From Thalassotalea sp. PP2-459 (GTDB taxonomy: Bacteria > Pseudomonadota > Gammaproteobacteria > Enterobacterales > Alteromonadaceae), in the NCBI RefSeq assembly GCF_001913705.1, contig NZ_MKQD01000085.1, forward strand, positions 62,001 to 126,000: 64,000 nucleotides of DNA, read 5' to 3'. The notes under the pieces were generated by a model. The model was not told the origin of the DNA. It did no database searches and worked only from the letters and a program-made list of their open reading frames with translations. Positions 18,568 to 27,787 of the stretch are shown piece after piece; the first letter of the stretch is position 1, and each line of letters opens with the position of its first letter. The translations under genes and the position numbers were made by a program.

Positions 18568-19436
18568 TTCGAAACCAGCCGATACTTTAAGCATAAAGCT
18601 TTCAACCAAAATTTTATCATTGGTAAATTAAATAACTTAATTAACTGCCAAAACGAAGGGAATTGTCCACCAATGATTGCCATTCGAATTTTTGCATTTT
18701 TTTTCTGGTAGCTAGACAGTTTTGACCAATGCTTGTTATAAAACTTTTTACAGCCTTTGTAACGATTACTTGAAGTAGATATTCTAGGTCGTTTTTCATC
18801 TATATCAGCGTAGTATGTTTCCACATCTATTTTCAAAGCATCACCAAATTTATCTACAATTCTGACCCACATATCATAATCTTGCCAAGCGGGTAATGAT
18901 TCATCGAAACCGCCAAGAATTTTAAAACGAGATGTCTCAGTGAACACTTGATTACCAACTAAATTTTCATCTAACAAAAAAGACAAGTTAATACTCTGCT
19001 TTTGAAGTGCATCGTTAGGTAATGGTTGATACACACAATCAAATTGACTTAAATCTACTTCAATATTTTTTGTGGTCACTAAAGAAAAAGACTCATCGTA
19101 ATATTCGACAAGTTTTTCAACTCTAGAGGGGTGAAATATATCGTCGTCATCTAGCCCAGTGCAAAAATATCCGCTTGCATTGTTGATGCAAACATTTCGA
19201 GCAGCACAGGCTCCTTGAGGCGTGTTATGCTTAAAATATTTAATAGAGCTATATTGTTCAATTAATCGTCGTACAACTTCTTCAGTATCATCGCAAGAGC
19301 CATCATCACATATTAATATTTCAATGTTTTGATACGTTTGATTGAGTACTGATTCTACTGCCCTCACCAATAAAGCTGAGCGATTATGTGTTGGTATATA
19401 AATCGATACTAATGGATTTCCTGTTTTAATTCCCAT
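18564..19436 (-). CDS. GT2-family glycosyltransferase
   Basis: This 290-residue GT-A enzyme has VSIYIPTHNRSALLVRAV at the N-terminus, CDDGSCDDT for UDP-sugar binding, and the metal-binding GLDDDDIFHPSR near residue 95. The usual C-terminal segment WQDYDMWVRI follows, where the catalytic base lies. It adds one sugar of the repeat unit. It overlaps the pyruvyltransferase gene by 11 bases at its start and the GT4 gene by four bases at its end, so it is translationally tied to both. Confidence 0.88.
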   Translation of the reverse strand: MGIKTGNPLVSIYIPTHNRSALLVRAVESVLNQTYQNIEILICDDGSCDDTEEVVRRLIEQYSSIKYFKHNTPQGACAARNVCINNASGYFCTGLDDDDIFHPSRVEKLVEYYDESFSLVTTKNIEVDLSQFDCVYQPLPNDALQKQSINLSFLLDENLVGNQVFTETSRFKILGGFDESLPAWQDYDMWVRIVDKFGDALKIDVETYYADIDEKRPRISTSSNRYKGCKKFYNKHWSKLSSYQKKNAKIRMAIIGGQFPSFWQLIKLFNLPMIKFWLKALCLKYRLVSK

Positions 19437-20580
19437 TATTTATGACTCTTTGTACCTCGTGCCACATTTCATCAGTCTTTGACTTATAATGTTTACTTCG
19501 TTCATTTAAAACATCAACAACATCTTGGTTATCGCAAAGGCATTTTTTCATTAATCCCTTCATTTGTTCAGGTTGGAAATTTGAAGATATTAAAAATTCA
19601 GGTACACCATACTCACTAAAGAGTTGCTCATACTTATGGCTCCAACTAGTACCAATACAAGGAACACTTTGTGAAAGCGCACTTACACAGCCATGAAACC
19701 TAGAACAAATGATCAACTTTGCACCGCCAATTAAGCCCTTAACCTTAATTGGATCAGGCTCTGAAATCACTTCTAAAGGCATGTCCAGCTTATTATTAAT
19801 TTGTCGACAAATGTCTAAATCATCAACACCCTCATGATTAAGGATGTAAGGCTTAAAACCAAGGTTAATCGCATGTTCTGCTGCTAAAACAAAAAAATTA
19901 ATATATGAAGAAGCCCATTGTTTATTTGGGTTACGTTTATTAACCATATTATTATTCGGAATTAAGCATACTTGGAAATTTTCACGATCGTAGTATTCAG
20001 GTATTGCTCCAACTAATGCATTTGTGAAATCTGGATAGACTGAAATATTTGGTAGTTCTCCCGTTAAGCGAGTCAAGTGCGCATAAGATGTTTCTTCTCT
20101 AGAACATACTAAACTGGCTTTATTCATCGAGCTTTTAATCAACTGCTGATTTTTAGCTTGGGTAAATGGACCAAAAGCTTGAGGTAAAAAAACATATTTC
20201 TTATTATGCTTATGCATACGTGATGCCTCAGCTAACGCATGCTCCAACATAACAGTATTCCACTGATCGCCATAAGCAAAACCGGAGGCATCAAAAATAA
20301 TGTCTATATCTGCTTCTGTAATAATTCCCCATTTTTTTAAAGCTTTACGAATAAACGGAGGCAATACATATGTAAGTCTATTAAAATCAAAAGGGTACTT
20401 TCTAAGAGATAGCTTTTGCCATGCGCCATATTTTGCTCTATCCATATAAGAGGAATTCACATTGGGTGCTAGAGCTATTTCTGCATCAGGCCAAAGCTCC
20501 ATAATCTTCTGATGAATAGCGCAAAGCATCAATTCAGCCCCTTTATTGACGAATTGCACACCTTTAATTTCAATAATCAT
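19426..20580 (-). CDS. polysaccharide pyruvyltransferase family protein
   Basis: The 384-residue protein matches the CsaB/WcaK/AmsJ family: IEIKGVQFVNKGAELMLCAI at the N-terminus and the SRFHGCVSALSQSVPCIG segment with a conserved HG dyad near residue 295. Family members put pyruvate ketals on polysaccharide sugars from phosphoenolpyruvate, which adds negative charge. Pyruvylated cell-wall sugars anchor S-layer proteins in Gram-positive bacteria. Whether that applies here, beside an S-layer-like gene, is speculation. It overlaps its upstream neighbour by four bases. Confidence 0.85.
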   Translation of the reverse strand: MIIEIKGVQFVNKGAELMLCAIHQKIMELWPDAEIALAPNVNSSYMDRAKYGAWQKLSLRKYPFDFNRLTYVLPPFIRKALKKWGIITEADIDIIFDASGFAYGDQWNTVMLEHALAEASRMHKHNKKYVFLPQAFGPFTQAKNQQLIKSSMNKASLVCSREETSYAHLTRLTGELPNISVYPDFTNALVGAIPEYYDRENFQVCLIPNNNMVNKRNPNKQWASSYINFFVLAAEHAINLGFKPYILNHEGVDDLDICRQINNKLDMPLEVISEPDPIKVKGLIGGAKLIICSRFHGCVSALSQSVPCIGTSWSHKYEQLFSEYGVPEFLISSNFQPEQMKGLMKKCLCDNQDVVDVLNERSKHYKSKTDEMWHEVQRVINNGN

Positions 20581-21641
20581 AATTTAACTTCTTTTAGTAA
20601 CTGTTCTGGTAATTTTTTTTGCGAAAAAGGAATTTTACCATCTGGTTCAGCATAGCCAAAAGCTAAAAGCATAATAGGCCGTTGATGGGCTTTTAAATCT
20701 AGCTTTTGACTCATCTTTGCTTCCCTAAATTCAATATCTGGCCAATTAATTGGACAAGTACTTATCCCCAATGACTCGAATCCCAACATTAATTGCATAG
20801 CAGCTAAAGAACCATCAATGTAAATAACATGTTTATCACGTTCAGCTGGATATGCGGATAAATCACCAACAATAACAAACAAATTTTGTATGTTTTCTGC
20901 AAAACCAGCTGTTCCCATAGCTAGTTTTGCTATATGTATTGCATCAACATCCTTTAATAAATAGAATTGATATGGCTGCCTATTACATGCGCTAGGGGCC
21001 AACGAAGCCATTTCTAATGCTTTGTTTATAAGCTCTTTCGCAACAGGTTTATCCTCAAACCATCTAACAGATCTTCGTCTTATAAATAACTGCTTTAATT
21101 GCTCAGGATCACATGATAGCTCAGGTCTTGAGACTTCATCGTAAGGAATAAACTGGCGATTCAATGAGAAAGACGGGCGACATTGCTCAAAAGCCGCTTT
21201 TAATTGTTGTGTGTGTTCTGATAATTTAATAACACTAAAGTATTTCAATAGAACATCAGACGCCCATTGTAACTCTTCATCGCATAATGTACCTGCTTTT
21301 ACGCATTCAATATAACAATCAACTGTTTCATCTATATACGCTAGAGCAAAAACCTCTCTTCGAGGTTTCATTATCAAGCCTTTTTCTAATCGGTGAGTAT
21401 TACGTCTTAATAAAACACTACTTTTCCCAATTTTGTAAAGTGATTTGCCATAAGCTACCCGGCCTTTTAAGACAGCCTGTTGCTCACGAGAAAATTGCCT
21501 GCTAAATAATAAATAGTAAATTGAACTTAATATGCGATGACTTGCAAAAAATGGAATGATTGCTTGATCAACACTATTATTTATAGCCCTTATATTTTTA
21601 ACAAATTTGGGTGGTACTATTTTTTTTAAAAATTTCTTCAT
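20577..21641 (-). CDS. nitroreductase-family protein with N-terminal extension
   Basis: The C-terminal half (about 183-340) is a nitroreductase/FMN oxidoreductase fold with the phosphate-binding RRRSVR at 188-193, LAPSACNRQP near 215-223 and a Gly-rich LAFGYAEPDG near the end. The first 180 residues are an unusual helical extension with NTHRLEKGLIMKPRREVF. Nitroreductase-like genes of this long type are known beside pyruvyltransferase genes in polysaccharide clusters, but their substrate is unknown to me. The gene overlaps the pyruvyltransferase start by four bases, pointing to a joint task. Confidence 0.8.
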   Translation of the reverse strand: MKKFLKKIVPPKFVKNIRAINNSVDQAIIPFFASHRILSSIYYLLFSRQFSREQQAVLKGRVAYGKSLYKIGKSSVLLRRNTHRLEKGLIMKPRREVFALAYIDETVDCYIECVKAGTLCDEELQWASDVLLKYFSVIKLSEHTQQLKAAFEQCRPSFSLNRQFIPYDEVSRPELSCDPEQLKQLFIRRRSVRWFEDKPVAKELINKALEMASLAPSACNRQPYQFYLLKDVDAIHIAKLAMGTAGFAENIQNLFVIVGDLSAYPAERDKHVIYIDGSLAAMQLMLGFESLGISTCPINWPDIEFREAKMSQKLDLKAHQRPIMLLAFGYAEPDGKIPFSQKKLPEQLLKEVKL

Positions 21642-21737
21642 TACACTATTATCTAACTCATTTATTTATGTCATATTTAGAAAAATTATTGCTTAAGTTA
21701 GCAATTTTAGTGCTACATCATTAATTTTATTGCTTAA

Positions 21738-22649
21738 CTATTTCGAAAAAGAAAAGTGCCGAACAAGTACAAGCATCACGATAAATACACCAGAAGCAAG
21801 TGTTCCTCCAATACAAATTAACGCGCGTTTAGGTGAGGACTTATCTTCTGGGTAGCTTGCAGGATCAACTGTTTTAAATACATACTCTTTTCGTACTTCC
21901 GTTAGTAGTAAAGTTTTCATTTGTTCTTCTATTAACTGATAAAAAGTTTCTTTCATCACTTTACTGTTCGTCTTTTGAGCAACATTCTCTAAATATTTAA
22001 TACTGCTTTTTGCTTCCATTAAATCTTGCTCGCGGATCTCTTCATTAACATCCTCGACTAACCATTCCAACCATTGTTGGGCAATATCTGGTTTGAGAAA
22101 CTCAAGTGAAATATTAACTACTCCGGATTTATTGTCACTTTCAACGGTTAGGATATTTTCAAATGCTAGATAAACATCTTCAGCAGAAGGTATTAGAGGT
22201 TTAGGATAAAAAACTTCTCTAACCCATTTATTTGCTTTTTCATCATACAGCTTATTATTAATTACTAGATTTTTGTCATCGTCTAGTCCATCTGCTGCAA
22301 TCAGCGGTACCAATATATTATGCTTTGTTACAAACTCGTTTAAAAAAGCACGAGATTTCAATAATTCTTTAGCTAATGAAACTTTCTCATCATTCCCTCC
22401 ACCTAAACTAACACCCGCCAAGCCTGCTAACCCCCCTAAATTTCCAGCAAGAGAAGATAGATCTTTTTGGGCATTATTATTAGACATTAATTTCACATGA
22501 GACGTATATTTATTAGGTAAACTTAACGCATATACGACAGAAAACACGGCGAATATACTGACAAAACCTAAAATTAAAAATTTATGTTTAAATAACACAT
22601 AAACAATGCTTGTAAGTGAGATTTCTTCTAATTCATTTTTAGTTTTCAT
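21738..22649 (-). CDS. wzz: Wzz-type polysaccharide chain-length regulator
   Basis: The 303-residue protein has a cytoplasmic N-terminus, a first membrane helix at about 24-45, a long periplasmic part, and a second helix at about 277-298 preceded by a Pro-rich SYPEDKSSPKRA segment. That is the Wzz/PCP architecture. A Gly/Leu-rich stretch GNLGGLAGLAGVSLGGG follows the first helix. There is no fused tyrosine kinase. It would set polymer length together with Wzy. A 221-base gap upstream separates it from the asparagine-synthase-like gene and may hold a promoter. Confidence 0.88.
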   Translation of the reverse strand: MKTKNELEEISLTSIVYVLFKHKFLILGFVSIFAVFSVVYALSLPNKYTSHVKLMSNNNAQKDLSSLAGNLGGLAGLAGVSLGGGNDEKVSLAKELLKSRAFLNEFVTKHNILVPLIAADGLDDDKNLVINNKLYDEKANKWVREVFYPKPLIPSAEDVYLAFENILTVESDNKSGVVNISLEFLKPDIAQQWLEWLVEDVNEEIREQDLMEAKSSIKYLENVAQKTNSKVMKETFYQLIEEQMKTLLLTEVRKEYVFKTVDPASYPEDKSSPKRALICIGGTLASGVFIVMLVLVRHFSFSK

Positions 22650-22870
22650 TTATTCATTTCAACTCTGATGATAAATATTGAAAAACGTGAGGAGTAAATC
22701 AAAGCAGTTTATGATTTTTAAAACTTTACTTATACAAAAGTACAGAGTAAAACAACCACATTCACGCAAATTTAAAATTGTTAGCAGCACTTTATTAACC
22801 AGCGAATTTTAACGTATCGTTACCAAAACAGCTAGATTGTTTTAATTTAAAAGCTTAACTACTCCTATAT

Positions 22871-24481
22871 TCACTGGCCCTTTTGAACTAACTGTTTTTT
22901 TTGTTTCATGACTAATTTATAAGCTAAATAACCAAATAAGCTACCTTTTGCATGAGGGTATTTAATTTTTCTTAATGCCCATCGATAAAATGGTACTAAT
23001 GCGTACAAGTCATTTTCATCGGTAAAATAATCAAATACCGACCTAATTTTTTTTACAGGAGAAGAGTAATGATCGTTCACATTTCCATACCTTAACCTAT
23101 CGCCTGAAATATCGTTATATTTATCTTCAACAAATTTTTTCCATAAGCTTGAATTCAAACGATATTCCAGCGGTACTTTTTGCCAAAAGAAAATTATGTT
23201 TTCATTCCACAAAGGCATCCACCAATCTACTTTAAAAAAATCGTAATACCTGTTTGAATTTATAATAAATTTGGCTTGGCGTTCATAAAACTCCCAGGCT
23301 TCAAACAAGGAGACTGCAAGCAGACTATCTTCTTGTCCTTCAGAAATTCTCCTCAGCTGATCAGTCAATTTAATATTAAGATCATCACGATTTTCATGTT
23401 TCACTTTATTTTTATAATGTTTTGCTATAATTGCATCCACTATGCGCTCAATATTAGTTGACGCCTTAAGATTAATAAGTTGATGTGGTATATGCCCACC
23501 TGAAACAAAATCTCCAGTATGTCCTGGGACAATTAATGCGTTACGATGAATAATTTTCTGATGCAATAAAGCTTTTAACGCTGGATATACTTGAATATTA
23601 GGTACAGAAATATAATTACTAATGAATGACAGATATTGTTCAAACTCGTCACTTTTTTGCACAACTTTCCATCGTTTTTTATCATACTCAATTAAGTGCC
23701 ATTCAAAGCCAAGTTTTTCCGCTACTTGTTTACTGATCAAAACCTCTTTACTATTTTTTTTACCGAACGTAAATGTCAGCACATTAGGATAACCAGATTG
23801 TTTCAAATATACGGCAATTGCCCTAGAATCATAACCACCACTTAATGGCACTACCACTTGCCGACCTCCCGCATAATCAATGAGTTGATTAATTGCAGCT
23901 TTCATGGCGTCATCTAGTTGCATACAAAGCTTTTCATCAGCCACATGCTTATTACCATTCATCGGTATAAATTTGTAATACGCAACTTGTTCAAATCCGT
24001 AACACTTTGAAGTTAACATGTGTCCAGCTCGTACCTGATATACGTCTTCTATAAGCGTATTTTCACCTGTTACATAGCCAGCTTGTTGAAACTCTTGTTC
24101 TGATAAAGGTATCAAGCTCTGTTTATTCGTTTTGCGAGCCAAGTAAATTGCAGAGTCAGAAACATGCATTTTTTTGTTTTCGTCAAATGCATAAAGCAAT
24201 GGTTTACTTCTTGTTTTATCACTTGCTAAAACAAATACATCAGAGTCGTTAATAATAAACGAAAAAAATCCTGACAGCTCTAAAATAAATTGCTTAAGTG
24301 TTCCTGCTGAAACAGCCTCTCTCGTTAAGTTATAAAGAGAAACAGCAGACAATTTTTGTTCATCTAAGTAAGCACAACCTATATAGTAAAACCTACTTTC
24401 TATCTTTTCTGCCTCACCAAATAACCCTTTAATATTGATAGACACATGATGAGGGCGGAGTGTTTTACAACTATGAATCAT
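22871..24481 (-). CDS. asparagine synthase-like amidotransferase with degenerate glutaminase domain
   Basis: The product (536 residues from ATG 24481) has a C-terminal synthetase domain with the ATP-pyrophosphatase loop PLSGGYDSRA at about 212-221. The N-terminal half keeps the Ntn-like fold segments (ELSGFFSFI, SDKTRSKPLLY) but lacks the Cys at position 2 that class II glutaminases need. It may use ammonia or transfer another group. Relatives in polysaccharide clusters amidate uronic acids, which would fit ugd at 11.3-12.4 kb; this is inference. The frame extends to 24523; the ATG at 24481 overlaps wzx by 11 bases. Confidence 0.78.
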   Translation of the reverse strand: MIHSCKTLRPHHVSINIKGLFGEAEKIESRFYYIGCAYLDEQKLSAVSLYNLTREAVSAGTLKQFILELSGFFSFIINDSDVFVLASDKTRSKPLLYAFDENKKMHVSDSAIYLARKTNKQSLIPLSEQEFQQAGYVTGENTLIEDVYQVRAGHMLTSKCYGFEQVAYYKFIPMNGNKHVADEKLCMQLDDAMKAAINQLIDYAGGRQVVVPLSGGYDSRAIAVYLKQSGYPNVLTFTFGKKNSKEVLISKQVAEKLGFEWHLIEYDKKRWKVVQKSDEFEQYLSFISNYISVPNIQVYPALKALLHQKIIHRNALIVPGHTGDFVSGGHIPHQLINLKASTNIERIVDAIIAKHYKNKVKHENRDDLNIKLTDQLRRISEGQEDSLLAVSLFEAWEFYERQAKFIINSNRYYDFFKVDWWMPLWNENIIFFWQKVPLEYRLNSSLWKKFVEDKYNDISGDRLRYGNVNDHYSSPVKKIRSVFDYFTDENDLYALVPFYRWALRKIKYPHAKGSLFGYLAYKLVMKQKKQLVQKGQ

Positions 24482-25760
24482 AATTAATTGCCCTATTATT
24501 CGAGTTTTTGTTTTTTTGTTCACATGAAATATAGGCTAATGCGATAATCACTAAGTTATGTATAACGCTAGCTAATACAAACAATTTCAGAGCAAGCCAT
24601 TCATCATTTCCGTAATGGCCACCTAATATTAACATTGCAATACGTACCGGCATTGAAATGATATTTATCAATAACGATTGCTTCTGCTTTTTTAGAACAA
24701 TGAGCAATTTCAAACTGGGCGCATTAATTAAAATAAAATAAGTCCATAGTGATAACCACTGCGCGTAAACACCAGCTTCAAACCATTTTTCACCAAAGAC
24801 CAAAGAGAATAGTGCCGGGCCAAAAAACCAAATAATACCTAACGGCAAAAGAGCAACGACAGACAGGTAAAAAGTTGTGTGAACAAAATATTTTTTCGCT
24901 TGAGCAAACTGTTGTAGGTTAACTTGCTTCGAAAAACGTCCATAACATACATCACCTACAGCTTTGCCTATCAACGTTATAGGTATCGCTAAAATGGTTC
25001 TGCTAAACGTATAAAAACCTGCTGAAACAGGGCCAAATAAAGCTGCTAGTATCACTACAGGGGCACTTTGTGATAGTGCATTAAGTAATGCTTGAGGTGA
25101 CTGAAACAAAGGAAAGTTACGATACCTAGCTAACAGTTGTCTATAGTCGTTATTTGGAAGATTTTCTGTTTCATTTTTTATCGCGTTCTTAACAGGTAAA
25201 CCAAGTAATAGCGCATTAATCAAAGGGTTAACAATAGCAATCACAATTAACGTAATTGCATACGGTATAAAAAAGCCAACGCCTAGTTTTAATAAGTTAA
25301 TTATTAAAGCATGAAGTATGCTAATTTTTGCCCTTAGTTTAAATAAAGATAATTTAATCGACCAATTTTCACTGAGCTGAAGCATCGCACCAAACAGCAC
25401 AACAGCAGGCACCCAATATAAATACATACCATCGCCTTGGGCGTTTAATACGTTAACTAGCCACGGCTTGTTTAACACAATAAATAAGGTAAATATTAAA
25501 CATGCTAACAGAGCAATACAGGTTGAAAGCTTTGACAGCGCTTTAGCTTCATTATTTGACTTAGTAAGCACGACTGCTATGGGTAATGTTAATGCAGCTA
25601 TTGGCATTAATATTGTTGATAACGCGACAAATACCCCCAAGTGACCGAATGCCTCTGGTGTAAAAATGCGAGTGAGTAAAGGTGTGAACGCTAAAGTAAT
25701 AATTTGTGCGCCAGCTGTACCTGTTACTACAGCTAAAATAGCAGAGAGATCTTTACGCAC
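24471..25760 (-). CDS. wzx: Wzx-type oligosaccharide flippase
   Basis: The 429-residue protein has about 12 hydrophobic helices, starting LAVVTGTAGAQIITLAFTPLLTR, the usual opening of the polysaccharide-transporter (MOP/PST) family. FGPVSAGFYTFSRTIL lies near residue 250. It would flip undecaprenyl-linked repeat units across the inner membrane. The start codon is GTG with AAAGGAAAA just upstream. It is the first gene of the minus-strand polysaccharide operon that ends at 15348. Confidence 0.88.
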   Translation of the reverse strand: MRKDLSAILAVVTGTAGAQIITLAFTPLLTRIFTPEAFGHLGVFVALSTILMPIAALTLPIAVVLTKSNNEAKALSKLSTCIALLACLIFTLFIVLNKPWLVNVLNAQGDGMYLYWVPAVVLFGAMLQLSENWSIKLSLFKLRAKISILHALIINLLKLGVGFFIPYAITLIVIAIVNPLINALLLGLPVKNAIKNETENLPNNDYRQLLARYRNFPLFQSPQALLNALSQSAPVVILAALFGPVSAGFYTFSRTILAIPITLIGKAVGDVCYGRFSKQVNLQQFAQAKKYFVHTTFYLSVVALLPLGIIWFFGPALFSLVFGEKWFEAGVYAQWLSLWTYFILINAPSLKLLIVLKKQKQSLLINIISMPVRIAMLILGGHYGNDEWLALKLFVLASVIHNLVIIALAYISCEQKNKNSNNRAINYDS

Positions 25761-25992
25761 GGTTTTCCTTTAACGTGGTGAATTTGCATCTGATTTAAAA
25801 ACGAGGCTATTAAACCATAAAACCGCTATTAATTCGAGCATTGAAAACGTTAAGAATTGTTACTTCGCCTAGTTATTCACCTTGTTACCAACTATTTGGT
25901 TGCTTATTGATTACGTAAATTAAAAGAAACACAGGTAAAAGTAATCTCTTGTTTGTTCCGAGTAAAACCTTTTCAATATATGTGCATAGTCG

Positions 25993-26017
25993 TTTTTACT
26001 GTTTACCACAGTAAAAA
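25993..26017. other. 9-bp hairpin downstream of the S-layer-like gene terminator
   Basis: Arms TTTTTACTG (25993-26001) and CAGTAAAAA (26009-26017) are perfect inverse repeats with a 7-base loop. It lies six bases beyond the T-run of the main terminator. It may be a back-up terminator or a regulatory dyad upstream of the polysaccharide operon. Confidence 0.5.
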
Positions 26018-26022
26018 ATCAG

Positions 26023-26053
26023 TAAAAAAAAAACGACCCGAAGGTCGTTTTTT
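26023..26053 (-). terminator. strong UUCG-tetraloop terminator of the S-layer-like gene
   Basis: On the minus strand a stem AAAAAACGACC/GGTCGTTTTTT closes on a TTCG loop with a C-G closing pair, the very stable UUCG tetraloop. A continuous run of about ten T follows. It begins 28 bases after the gene's stop codon. This should separate the abundant surface-protein transcript from the polysaccharide operon. Confidence 0.92.
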
Positions 26054-26080
26054 AAACACGTTAATAATCTAATATGTAGA

Positions 26081-27754
26081 TTAGTTACAAGTGATTGTAC
26101 CGTTACCACCAGCGATAGTGCCAGTACAGCTAGCTTTCTCACCTTCGTATGCATCACTTAATAGTGCCATGCGGCCACCAGAAGCTAGGTTACTGTAACC
26201 AGAGATCTTGATGTCAGCATCAGGAGCTGTTGTAGAGAATGTAACGCTTAATGATGTACCTTCAGTTAGCATTAATGCATCATAAACTTCAGCTTCACTA
26301 ATTTTAGTTAATGATTCTGCTTCAGCTTTACCTACTAAAGTACCGCTGTAAGCAACACCTTCACGCGTAAATGCCGTGATTAACACATCACCTGTTTGAT
26401 CGCCTGAGTTAGCAAGCTCAAAGTTAGTGGTAACGTGGTCATAACCGATTGGCGCGTAAGGGAAGGTAATTTCAGAACCGTTTAAGTCCCAAATAAATGC
26501 ATTTGCACCAGCTGAAGAGCTACCTAATAAATAAAATGCATTAGTATCCGCTTCTGTTGGTGTAATCATCATAGATGCTTTAACAGTACGAGTTGCAAGG
26601 TTAGTGTCACCGTCAACAGTAATCGCAACTGTAGCATCAGAGATACCCACACCTTCAACCATGTTATCAGCATCGAATACGGCTGTATCATTCGTACCAA
26701 CAATATCAGTTTCAGTGTAATCTGCTTGTTCAACACCAGTAAAGTTACCAGTTAATTCCATCGCAAATTCTGCAGTTGTATGATCAATACCTAAATCAAT
26801 TGTGCCGTCAACTGTAATGTCAAATACAAAGTCAGTAGTTACGTCATCACCGATAGCATCAGAGAAGAATAAACGATCTTGTTCAACATCAATGGTATCA
26901 GTTACAGCTGTTGCAGTTAATGCAAACTGGTTTTCTGTTGTTACCAATGTTTTAGCTTCAGCAACAGGTGCGGCTAAAACTGTACCTGTATCATCTTTTG
27001 CTTCAGGTAAACCAACAGTTAAATCGCCTGCACCAATTGTAGCTTTAGTAAACTTAGTAACTACGTTTGCAGCATGGTCACCATCAGTATCATTAAACAC
27101 TAAAACAGCGTCAGCAGCAGTAGCTGTTGTTAATTTAAATAACACCCACTCATAATCGCCATTAGCATCTTCACCGAAATCTACTAAGTCAGCAACAGCC
27201 GCACCTACATCACCAATAACAATTTCATTTGCAGCTGCTACAGCAGCTTTCGCGTCGCCTGCAACACCAGGAGCGATTGTTAGAGCATTGATTGCCGCAA
27301 TAGCAGCTGTTGCGTTAGTTGCGGTTGTAGTTGCATTAATAACTTCAATTGCTGCAGCTTTAGCGGCTGCTAATTCCACATCTAATTCGGCTTGCGTGTT
27401 ACCAGTAGCATTAGCTACTGCAGCAACTGCATTGTCAATATCTGTTTGAACTGCTGCATCTAAAGGGTCTGCAACTGTATTGTCAATTACTTGTAATTTT
27501 AAACCAGTATCCGATGCAATTGCACCACCAGCAAAATCAAACTTCAATGTATTGTTAACACCTAGTGCTATACCAGCACGGTACTGAATACCAATAGTCC
27601 CTGCTTCTAAATCTCCTGAAAGAGCTGAACCAGTGTAAGCACCTAAGTATTCGTTACCTACTTTATAAGCGGTACCTGATACAGAGATACTACCAGCAGT
27701 TGCCGAAGCAGCCGTTGCAGCAAGTGTTGCCGCTAACAATGTTTTTTTGAACAT
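26081..27754 (-). CDS. secreted acidic S-layer-like surface protein
   Basis: The 557-residue product starts with a clear Sec signal peptide, MFKKTLLAATLAATAASATAG. The mature part is rich in Ala, Thr, Val, Asp and Gly, poor in Lys/Arg and strongly acidic. Residues about 95-185 form an Ala-rich, probably helical insert, and the rest looks beta-rich. The only two cysteines are in the last 17 residues (SCTG and TCN), positioned to form a small C-terminal loop. From memory it resembles the S-layer protein Slr4 described in marine Pseudoalteromonas; no alignment was made. A good Shine-Dalgarno (AAGGA, 6-base spacing) and a strong terminator suggest high expression. The T2SS genes directly upstream could serve its export. 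A porin-like or biofilm matrix protein is the alternative. Confidence 0.72.
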   Translation of the reverse strand: MFKKTLLAATLAATAASATAGSISVSGTAYKVGNEYLGAYTGSALSGDLEAGTIGIQYRAGIALGVNNTLKFDFAGGAIASDTGLKLQVIDNTVADPLDAAVQTDIDNAVAAVANATGNTQAELDVELAAAKAAAIEVINATTTATNATAAIAAINALTIAPGVAGDAKAAVAAANEIVIGDVGAAVADLVDFGEDANGDYEWVLFKLTTATAADAVLVFNDTDGDHAANVVTKFTKATIGAGDLTVGLPEAKDDTGTVLAAPVAEAKTLVTTENQFALTATAVTDTIDVEQDRLFFSDAIGDDVTTDFVFDITVDGTIDLGIDHTTAEFAMELTGNFTGVEQADYTETDIVGTNDTAVFDADNMVEGVGISDATVAITVDGDTNLATRTVKASMMITPTEADTNAFYLLGSSSAGANAFIWDLNGSEITFPYAPIGYDHVTTNFELANSGDQTGDVLITAFTREGVAYSGTLVGKAEAESLTKISEAEVYDALMLTEGTSLSVTFSTTAPDADIKISGYSNLASGGRMALLSDAYEGEKASCTGTIAGGNGTITCN

Positions 27755-27787
27755 TTTAAATCCTTATTTTTCATGAAAATGAATTTT

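Larger units (their letters stand above)
25761..26080. other. 320-base gap before wzx, with two hairpins
   Basis: The gap lies between the S-layer-like gene stop and the wzx start, both on the minus strand. It must hold the promoter of the polysaccharide operon, though I could not pick a convincing -35/-10 pair. It contains a terminator at 26023-26053 and a second hairpin at 25993-26017. No ops/JUMPStart-like GGCGGTAG element was found, so RfaH-type control is not indicated. Confidence 0.6.

Noticed and set aside
25761-26080. RfaH ops/JUMPStart element upstream of the polysaccharide operon
   Set aside because: No GGCGGTAG-like sequence was found on either strand in the gap.
26802-27155. 117-residue open frame antisense to the surface-protein gene
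   Set aside because: It follows from the Ala/Thr/Val-rich codons of the real gene read backwards; there is no ribosome site or recognisable domain.
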